The translations under genes were made by a program, and so were the position numbers. A stretch of 64,000 bases of DNA from Macrothele yani (Eukaryota > Arthropoda > Arachnida > Araneae > Macrothelidae): positions 72,419,349 to 72,483,348 of the forward strand of contig CM076991.1 of the NCBI GenBank assembly GCA_039090855.1. Direction: 5' to 3'. Numbering within the stretch: the first letter of the stretch is position 1; every line of letters starts with the position of its first letter. Of the stretch, positions 56,130 to 64,000 are shown piece by piece. The notes beneath the pieces were generated by a model. That model did no database searches. It had not been told where the DNA came from and saw only the letters and a program-made list of their open reading frames with translations.

Positions 56130-57330
56130 AGTTGGGCCATTTATACGGGCAAATCAGTTACACGAGAAGAAGTCAGTAAGTTGTAGCGCCACCTCTTGCT
56201 CGAACACAAGCGGAAACCCAGCGTGGCAGAGACGCAAACAGTTTACGGATACTGTTCTGAGGTATGGAATGCCAGATGGTGTCCAAATTGTGGGCCAATT
56301 CGTCGACATTTCGAGATGGGTGTAGGTGGGGTCCCATCATGTTTGATCGGTGAGAAATCGGGTGAACGGCCTGGCCTAGAAGAGTGTCGACATTACAGAA
56401 ACAGACCCGGGAGAGCTGTGCCGTGTGTGGTTGGGTATTATCCTGTTGCAAAATTACTCGGTGTTGTGTTACAGGAAGGGCAACACAACAGGTCGTAGAA
56501 TGCGTCGATGTACCGTTGAGCCGTGAGGGTAGTACGGAGGACTTCGAAGGGTGTCCAGCTATCGTAGGAAATAGCTTCCTAGACAATCAGATCGGCTGTC
56601 CGAGTCCTGTGCCGTTGCACGGTAAAAGCAGGATCCGTGCGCTGGTCGGCTGGTCTCCAGACAAGCATGCGCTGGTCATCAGTGCTAAGTGCAAACCGTG
56701 ACTCATCACTGAAGACAACATGACACCACTGGACATTATCTCTCGTCGATCGGGTCCGACACCACTCCAACTCATGCCTACGATGCTCCCTTATCAGCAG
56801 TAAGCTGCGGATTTGCCTCCTCGAATGTAATCCATGTGCCGCAACTTGTCTGGCAACGGTCCGCATGGCCTCTTCCGTACCTGTGGACGACTCAACACGG
56901 CCACAGATCGTTCAGAGCGACGAATTCGGTTCTGTTCGCGCGGCTCTCACAATCGCTCAATGTTCACGTTCTGTCGTTGCCCTCAGCTATCCACTGCCCG
57001 TGTGCCGCTGGATTGTGGTGCCCTATTCGACCCACTGGCGCCAACATCGTCCGATTACCGCGTCGCTCCGATCCAAATGCCTGGCGATACTGTACTTCGC
57101 CAACTGGCTTCTCTCAGCCCAATTACATATCGTCTCGCAAACGCGCTCGACTTCTCGTGGTGTGCATGGATCCGTCGTCGTGGTATCCTCACAGTCTGGA
57201 GGTTAATGTACCAGTAATTCGCTGTCACAATTGTCAAGTACGTCGACGCATTCTACGACCTGTTGTGTCGCCTTTTGCTCTTGATATACCCTTCTCGATG
57301 CGGTTCCCATGCGCTGTCGCGGGCCGCATT
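56130..57330 (-). pseudogene. Tc1-like transposase, family E, decayed
   Basis: Read on the minus strand: an N-terminal HTH region (AERSQLAKYSIARHLDRSDA then VIGRCWRQWVE) near 57150-57030; MRTVARQVAAHGLHSRRQIR at 56866; the first catalytic block HVVFSDESRFALSTDDQRML at about 56720; VWRPADQRTDPAF; and the second block VILQQDNTQPHTAQLSRVCF at about 56440. The third block, normally SPDxxPIEHLWD, has become HRSNMMGPHLHPSRN, so the Glu is lost. Frame changes occur at about 56870 and 56580. Element ends not defined. Confidence 0.75.
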
Positions 57331-57670
57331 TAATCATTGGTCGTTATTTTTTAATTAATCATTTCCATATTCGGCCCTGAGGTACTTGCATGCAGAGTTT
57401 CATTAGGATCAAAGGACTTTCTCAGGGAGCTTCGTTCTTTTCTTCTTTTTTTTCCGCAAGAAGTGTGTGTTTAGGCTGCAAAATAAAGAAATTCGAAATT
57501 GTTGCCCTGTTTATCTTTTTCTTATTGAATAGTGTTAAAATAATTTTTTATTGTATTGCAATAGCATTTTCTTATTGCTTTCTCCTCCCTAGTTTAATAC
57601 CGATAATTATCAAGTATTCTCACCTTTTCTATTCCTTAAATTGACAACAAATTAACATTTGGAAAAGAAA
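57331..57670. other. No gene seen
   Basis: T-rich sequence; plus-strand frame 57390-57644 is low-complexity hydrophobic and not convincing. Confidence 0.4.
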
Positions 57671-57886
57671 TTTTTTTTATTTAAGTTTTAACGACCACCG
57701 TGAGCAACTCAATGGGCTAAAAGCAGTCGCCCGTCCCTAATTTAGGGTCACTAGTTCCAGGGAAGGGAGAGAACCAGTGCCGTAAGACAAACACAACATC
57801 CATTCCTCATCGGGATCCGAACCAGGACTCATCTCGGACAAATGGTCATAAGCCAGCGCTTAGACCACTGCGCCACCCAGGCGGCC
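57671..57886 (-). mobile_element. tRNA-derived SINE, copy 7
   Basis: Full-length copy with B-box GGTTCGGATCC (one change) and A-box GTGGCGCAGTGGTCTAAG. The target duplication is not clear. Confidence 0.9.
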
Positions 57887-58460
57887 AATAAAAGTTTCAA
57901 GGATACTCTTACTCGAAAAACCGTGGTTCCTACTTTTCATTTTCAAGCTGGATCTTTTGCACTTAATCCTTATACTTCTGTTTCTGATAAGTGCGGTGGA
58001 GGTATAAAGAAAATCTTACGCATCTTTTTGACATAACAAAAGAAAACGCAAACCTCAATTTTCTTATGAAAGTAATAAGGAAAACTGTTTTCAAGAAACT
58101 CTTCACACTCTCGCTTATTTGCACTGACTGATGAAATTCTTACTGTCCAACTTTTTTGGTCCATGACATTTGTCTATGCCATGGACGGCTGAATCTCTCC
58201 AATTTAAAGAATCGTTCGCCACAAGAAAACTCCTCCACCCTTTTTAAGCGAAGTACTGTGCACAAATTTAAATTTACCCGTATTTTGTAACGTGGAAGAC
58301 TACTCCAGTTGCCAGTGTCTTCAAGTATTTTATTTTTGCTGGATACCATGCTCATTGCCTACTAATTTGACTAATTTGCTCGTAACGTAAAAACAAGGTG
58401 CTTTTCTAAAGCTGAAACATTGGAGAGGGCATGCTTCGTAATTGAAATTTATTCCAGTTT
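57887..58460. other. No gene seen
   Basis: No recognisable repeat or coding motif. Confidence 0.4.
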
Positions 58461-58715
58461 CATGACAATTTATTTATTTATTATTTTTTTGTTTGTTTGG
58501 AGGTTTAACGACCACCGTGAGGAACTCATTGGGCTATAAGTAGTCGTCCATCCCTAATTTAGGGTCACTGGTTCCAGGGAGGGAGAGAGCCAGTGCCGTA
58601 AGACAAACACAACATCCATGCCTGACCGGGATTCGAACCCGGACCCCTTACGGACGAATGATCAGAGGCTAGCGCCTTAGATCACTGCGCCACTGGGGCG
58701 GCCATGGCAATTTAT
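58461..58715 (-). mobile_element. tRNA-derived SINE, copy 8
   Basis: SINE body 58474-58702; CATGACAATTTAT (58461-58473) and CATGGCAATTTAT (58703-58715) form a 13-bp duplication with one mismatch. B-box GGTTCGAATCC intact. Confidence 0.9.
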
Positions 58716-61552
58716 AATAAATGTATTGATAAATTTAGCGAAATTCCATTTTCAGCGCCTTTAGCGTTAAATTTACCAAGTAACTATAGCAACTGAAGAT
58801 GTACTAATGTAGCCAGTTTTGCCAAACGTATCAAACTCAAAACGAACTTTTGCCGTAACCGAAATGGTCTCTCGTAGCGTAAAGCTGAAATTTATTAGAT
58901 TTCCAATTCCAAAACTAGAGGGAAATTTATGAACTGGTAGTGAAATTTAAAATGGCCAAAATTTAATGAAATTTTATGTCCTACCATTGGTAAAAATAAT
59001 TTTTGAAGAATCTGTGAAAACCACATTTATTGTCCTTCAGTACCTCTAGCAACTAATGACTGATTCGAAAATTTAAGTATTTGAGGAAGAACTGTTAAGC
59101 CTAATCTGAGAGGCACAAAAATATTTCTTCACAAGAGAACTTTAATTTCTTCAATGTTCGAGTTTGACAGCCCTAAGTTGTAAATTCATAAAGAATATGG
59201 TATATTTAAAGTGCCAAACTCAGTGCCCTTTGATTTCCTATTAGCCGCAAAAATAATTTTTGAAATATCTGTAAAAACAAAAAGTTCGATGTTCGCGAAC
59301 AGTCAAACTGATTACATTAGCACTGTTTCTGACAAAACATCCTAATAATTTATGATAGAATCGCATTTCAAAAAGCGCAAAATCATTTTTCTTGACTTTA
59401 CTTTTTTTTTTGTTAATCTGACGGATGAAAATTTCTGTGGCGATAAAAGGGGAATAAGGGGTTCCAGAATCCTTTAGCACCTAGGTCCCCAAAAGATTTT
59501 AAGTTGCCTCTGGGGAAAAACAGAATTATAAAAACTAGCTGTTCGCAGAAATAAATCCAAATGCGGCACATGCGAAGGAAGCAATGGAGAGACAGTTGCT
59601 CGAAGAAGTAAGCATACATTCACGTATTTAAATGGCTGGGTGCCATACTTCCCGCGCCGGGCGTGCAGTCAAAATATTCCACTCTTATAATTGTGTGTTG
59701 TTTTTTTATAATTAAATAATTTATTTAAAACGAGAGTACTTCCACGCCGGGCTCCGAGCAAGACTTTTATTTCCTTACTTGCATATGCATGGCGTCGAGC
59801 AAGACTTTTATTTCCTCATCTGCGTATATATGGCGCCAAGCTTACGCATGCGCAGTCAGCATGTTCGAGTCTTGAGTCGAGACGCTAGTGTCATCTGCCC
59901 AGACTGCGCTGTATATTTCCAACGTTCTACTGTTCCACTTCTGTTCCGTGTTCTCGTGTGTTTTTCAGGGACGTGCCAACAGGGGGAAGCAGGAGGGCCG
60001 CTGCCCCCTAGAAATCTAAGTAGAGGGCAGACTGTATGTTTTGCCCCTCCTGTTTTAGCACCCAAAATATAAGTTCATTTAATTTAACAGGAAAAAAAAG
60101 CTTTCAAATTGTTTAAAAAACAAACGAAATGCAGGTGATTTTTATAGCGTTTTAGCAGTTTTTAATTAGCATTTTTACCTTTGTGGTAAGGGAAAGAAAA
60201 AGAAAACAAAATAGTACTGGGAAAAGAACCTCCCCTGTGCTCCTGATTTTTTCCGCTGTGTTCTACGACTGGTTGATGGGTGAGGGTGGGAAGAGTGAGG
60301 GAGAATGATCCTACACAAATACCAACAACAAATAGTTGTGTGAATGTGTGTAGAGGGGACAGGAAGTCAGGGACAGTCCACTCCATTTTTCCTTTTGCAT
60401 TCAAGTGATTTTGAAATCCATTCTGTGCGTATATTCCCAATGGGGTAGGGGGGTTCGTGCTTATCTAGTTCTTGAACAATTAGTGTTGTATTATCGCCTA
60501 TCAAACATCCCGCTTTTCTTAGCTCAATCCATCAGTCCGGAAGACCAGACGGCAAGTGCGTTTCTCCGAAAGCAATAGTCTGAAGTGTGGCATCACTGGA
60601 GACATTTTCTGCGACTCTGGGTGGGGCCTTGAGCTGTTTTTTCCCGATGTAAAGACCTTTCATCACTGCCGCGCCCGCTTCCTACCCCATCTGGGTTTCC
60701 TATGCTCTGGGCTGGGAATTATGAAGGAAACAATCTTCATTTTATTTTGTAGGTGGCCAGGGGGAGGGGAAATGCTTTACCCCAATCTCCCAATCTTCAC
60801 TTCCATGTCCATCGTCGTATTCGTACTGTGACTGTGTAACCGGTGTTCAGATAGTTAACCAGTTTTACTTCTGTGCTTTCAGTGTTTCTTTCAGGCATAC
60901 ATACAGGGGGGCGAAGCCCTCAGGGAAACGGCCATTCCCCCATTCCCGGAGATATTTTAGGTTACCGAGCCAAATTAAAAAGGAAGTTTCGTTTTTTTTT
61001 ATGATACAATATTTCTTCAATTTTTTTTTAATATTTCTTCAAATGGTACTAGTTATAGTTTATTTTATTAAAAAGTGTATTACGACGCATGATATTCTTG
61101 AAATTATAATAAGTAGACTAACCATACCTAATTGTCTGGGAATCGTGATTCAGGAACAAGAGTGCGTTCAATGCATTTTAACAGAAAAAAATTTCAAGCC
61201 TGCAGAACCTCTCCCTTCCTTTCTTTAGATGAAAACAGTTTGTTATTCCTGAAATGTTTGATGAAGTAATTACTATATCAGGTATGTATACAGAATTTTT
61301 CTTCGGGGGGAGGGGGGGGGGAAGAAACGAAGAGAAGAAGTTTTTTTAATCCACCATCTTGAGCAAAATTAAAGTTAATGAAAAATTGAAGAAAAATTAA
61401 AGCATTTTTTTCTAATGTAATTTGATACATTTTTATTAAATTAAAGCGTTTTTTTTCTAATGTAAGTCGCATTTTAACCAATAACCAAAAAAATGGAGCA
61501 TTTTCCGGGGGGGGGCTCTATAAATGCGCCTCTGTGCTAGATATATAGTAAT
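58716..61552. other. No gene recognised
   Basis: A long stretch without coding motifs. It includes short GC-rich pieces resembling transposon ends (CAGGGACGTGCCAACAGGGG at about 59967; CAGGGGGGCGAAGCCCTCAG at about 60904) and a G-rich run at 61305-61321. None has a partner I can identify. Confidence 0.35.
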
Positions 61553-61554
61553 TA

Positions 61555-63109
61555 CCCTGGTGTGCAAAAATTAAGGACGAAGAGGAGAAATTAGCATGAC
61601 AGCGGAACGAGCAGGCAGAACGGACCGAAAGACCACTCAAGAGATAGACTAGGGTCCGGTACGATAGGGCATGCGCATATATGCAGCATGACGTGGTGTA
61701 GGGGTGGGGGTCGGAAGGGTACAAAGCATACGGGCGGTATACGCTCAGCAATTCGGTGAAAGCTATTGCACGGTGTACATCGGTTTGAACGACGTCGAAT
61801 TGTTGCCACCGTGTGATATGGCCAACAGGCAATCCAGTAGACGACATCTGGATGACTTTACCCGAGGTCGCGTAATTGGGAAGCTGGAAGAAGGTCGAAG
61901 TGTGACTAGTGTGGCCAAGGAGTTCGGGATCGCTCACAGCATCGTTTCACGAGCTTGGAGAGCGTTTCAAACGACAGGAACAGCTGTCCCAGAGTTTGGC
62001 AGTGGTCGTCCACGAGCATCAACGGCGGCGGACGACAGGTATATTGTCATACAGACGAGAAGAAACAGACGGCAGACAGCGGGAGAAATCGAAAGGCACA
62101 TGCAACAGACAACTGGACGTCCGTTATCGCGTTTTACCGTAGCCAAGAGGCTGCACAAAGGTGGTCTATTTGCACGACGACCCGTACGGTGTGTTCCATT
62201 AACGCCTGCTCATCTGAGACGGCGGTTTCTCTGGTGCCAGGAACACAAGAACTGGCCACATCAGCAATGGGGTTGAGTTCTCTTTACGGATGAGAGCCGA
62301 TTTAGTCTGACGAGCGATTCTGGACGTATACACATCTGGATAGAGCAGGGAACACTCAATCACACCTCCAACATCATCGAAAGGGACCGGTTTGGAGGTG
62401 GCGGAGTTCTCGTTTGGGGCGGTATCATGCTTGGTAGCCGTACTGACCTCCACATCTTCCAAGGAGGTTCAGTCACTGGTGTCCGCTATTGTACCGAAGT
62501 TCTCCTGCCTCACGTGCGTCTGTTTAGAGGTGCTGTGGGTCCTGAGTTCTTCTTCATAGACGACAACGCTACACCTCATCGTACAGTGGCTGTCGCAGAG
62601 CTGTTGGATAGTGAAGATATTCAACGCATGGATTGGCCCGCAAGGTCTCCGGACCTAAATCCAATCGAACACGTGTGGGACCTTCTCGGAAGACCATTGG
62701 CAGCACGTCACCATCCGCGAGCAACGATTCCGCAGCTGTGATTGGCACTACAAGAGGAATGGGCCGCGATGCCTCAACAGCTCCTTGATAACCTCGTCCT
62801 CAGCATGGACAGACGTTGTAAATCCTGCAACGCAGTCAGGGGTGATCATATCCCCTACTAAATACTGGATTTTTCTTGGCAGCCGCTTGTCACATGGACG
62901 TTTCTGTCTTCTGTCCAGTTGTGCTCGAAGCTACCTTTTCAATAAAGTGCATTTGTATCCTTTGGATTCCTTGTTTGGACGGTTTTGCTCACTTGCCCCA
63001 TATTCTTTCATCTTGGGGATCTTATGGTATGATTTGAGTCGATGTGGAGCACTTCTGTACGACTTTACATTCGAAAAACCGTTAGGTCCTTAATTTTTGC
63101 ACGCCAGTG
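61555..63109 (+). mobile_element. Tc1-like element, family F, complete with TIRs
   Basis: A 1,555-bp element flanked by TA (61553-61554, 63110-63111). The inverted ends are CCCTGGTGTGCAAAAATTAA and CACTGGCGTGCAAAAATTAA. It contains a full-length transposase frame with only two stops. The best-preserved DNA transposon in the window. Confidence 0.9.
61818..62861 (+). pseudogene. Tc1 transposase, full length, two in-frame stops
   Basis: ATG at 61818 (MANRQSSRRHLDDFTRGRVI); TAA at 62859-62861; 347 codons, the normal Tc1 size. In order: paired HTH (VTSVAKEFGIAHSIVSRAWR, then RRQTAGEIERHMQQTTGRPL), linker VRCVPLTPAHLRRRFLWCQE, and the DD34E catalytic domain. The domain shows VLFTDESRFSL (Asp 1), FGGGGVLVWGGIM, FIDDNATPHRTV (Asp 2) and SPDLNPIEHVWDLL (Glu; 34 residues after Asp 2). 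It is a single frame interrupted only by TGA at 62274-62276 and 62739-62741, both where a CGA Arg codon would fit. All three catalytic residues are kept. Confidence 0.9.
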
Positions 63110-63141
63110 TACTTCTATATATATAAATATAGTAGCTAAAG

Positions 63142-63179
<38 letters not shown>
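63142..63179. repeat. (TA)n microsatellite
   Basis: Nineteen TA units just right of the family F element, whose insertion target is TA. Confidence 0.95.
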
Positions 63180-63181
<2 letters not shown>

Positions 63182-63611
63182 AAAACTTGCTCCCTCTAAG
63201 GTTCGATTTGCCCCCCCCCCAGCCGAAAAGTCCTGAAAGAAACACTGCGTGCTTTATACGTGCTTTCAAAAGTACAATGTTTTTGGAGTGTTTTCGAGAT
63301 CGTTTTCGTGATCAGAGAAGAATTTTGATCTTTGAAGGCTGAATGGAGAAACTTACAAGCAAAAGGAAACGTGAGACGGGTGCAGAATCAATAAATGTAA
63401 GTCCATTTTAAAAATCCTTTTTCACAGATATTTGATATTTTGGGGGAATGCGCCATTGGATTGTTTCACATAAAAGTATTTTGAATTCAGTTGTAAGATC
63501 ATGGTAAATTGGTGATATTGATTGTAGGTTGTGTGAGGAATTCGCACTGGTATGGTGCAAATTCCAACAGGCGCTTGGCGGCGTAAGTGGTCAGAATAAT
63601 GCAACTCGACC

Positions 63612-63614
<3 letters not shown>
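63180..63614. other. No gene seen
   Basis: Between two TA microsatellites; no recognisable motif. Confidence 0.4.

Positions 63615-63671
<57 letters not shown>
63615..63671. repeat. (TA)n microsatellite
   Basis: About 28 uninterrupted TA units, 24 bp before the family C element. Confidence 0.95.
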
Positions 63672-63675
<4 letters not shown>

Positions 63676-63695
63676 AAGCGCGACGTTCTGATATA

Positions 63696-64000
63696 CACTG
63701 GCGGAAAGTGAAAAAAGAACACCAAGAAGGAATTGGCGGACCATCATGAAATTTACATATGTTAATGGGGTCAAGTTTACGTAGGTGTGATGTTAATTTC
63801 GGCACCAACCGGTGAACGCTTATGCCACAGAACGGCATAATATGCGAATTATCGTCGGTGGTATTTAAGGAGTACGGCGAAGTGAATGTAATCAGTCGTC
63901 GGCGTACGGACACGTGCGAAGACTTTGAAGAAGCTGCAATGCCTGGACATGGAAGACGTGTACGATTTCAGCAGTTATCGGACTTTGAGCGAGGTCTTCT
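63696..64000 (+). mobile_element. Tc1-like element, family C, left end (runs off window)
   Basis: Starts CACTGGCGGAAAGTGAAAAA after TA (63694-63695) and matches the right end of the family C copy at 39462-41109 in inverse orientation, at high identity. It includes the leader and transposase start. Confidence 0.9.
63939..64000 (+). CDS. Tc1 transposase family C, N-terminus (partial)
   Basis: The ATG at 63939 opens MPGHGRRVRFQQLSDFERGL, the start of the helix-turn-helix DNA-binding region of a Tc1-type transposase. The frame is open to the window edge, so whether the protein is intact cannot be judged here. The other family C copy has a stop about 27 codons in; the corresponding position lies just beyond this window. 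Confidence 0.75.
   Translation, partial: MPGHGRRVRFQQLSDFERGL

Noticed and set aside
63422..63913. Tyr-Ile repeat proteins on both strands
   Set aside because: They are translations of the (TA)n tract together with Tc1 family C terminal sequence.
1..64000. CRISPR array, rRNA genes, bacterial contamination
   Set aside because: No regularly spaced short repeats with unique spacers, no rRNA-like stretch, and spliced eukaryotic gene plus transposons throughout.

Overview
This is an AT-rich, non-coding-dominated stretch of an animal nuclear genome, most likely from an arthropod. That assignment is an inference from the spliced metazoan gene and from the mix of Tc1/mariner, pogo/Tigger, Penelope-like and RTE elements and tRNA-derived SINEs. 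I cannot name the species. There are no bacterial-type genes, operons, CRISPR arrays or rRNA genes. Almost every long open frame is a piece of a mobile element.

The one host gene I recognise is an ARL6IP6 homologue (ADP-ribosylation-factor-like 6 interacting protein 6, a small multi-pass membrane protein) on the minus strand. Its ATG-bearing exon is at 52631-52811, a middle exon at 12003-12120 and the last exon at 1197-1287. All three have canonical splice sites and compatible phases. The first intron as seen is about 40.5 kb and holds most of the mobile DNA here. One short exon between the first two is probably missing from my model.

Layout: 1-12000 holds the gene's 3' end, a tRNA-like repeat cluster (1640-2870), a LINE relic split by a hAT-like MITE (4421-5260), a hairpin MITE and two Tc1-like relics. 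From 12365 to about 28930 lies a Russian doll. A pogo/Tigger transposon (minus strand) was entered by a 335-bp-TIR element with a GTAC target duplication (13277-24238) and by a non-LTR retrotransposon (about 24910-28157). The GTAC element was itself entered by a Penelope-like element (13383-17161, with a Tc1-like copy inside it) and by a second long-TIR element with a TAAA duplication (19704-23457).

From 28930 to 44300 there are micro- and minisatellites, a palindromic second Penelope-like relic (31433-32694), several Tc1 families (one chimaeric), and a 4.1-kb TIR element whose body is a roughly 150-bp satellite array (38476-42605). At 45686-48859 sits a nearly intact RTE-type LINE with an 11-bp target duplication. 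After a mariner-type relic and the first ARL6IP6 exon, the right side (53800-64000) carries five of eight copies of one tRNA-derived SINE, all on the minus strand, plus three more Tc1-like elements, the last running off the window.

The genes do not act together as a pathway. Each transposase or reverse transcriptase served its own element, and nearly all are broken. Decay at CpG sites (CGA to TGA, and GAA to AAA after ATC) is visible in several, which would fit germ-line CpG methylation.
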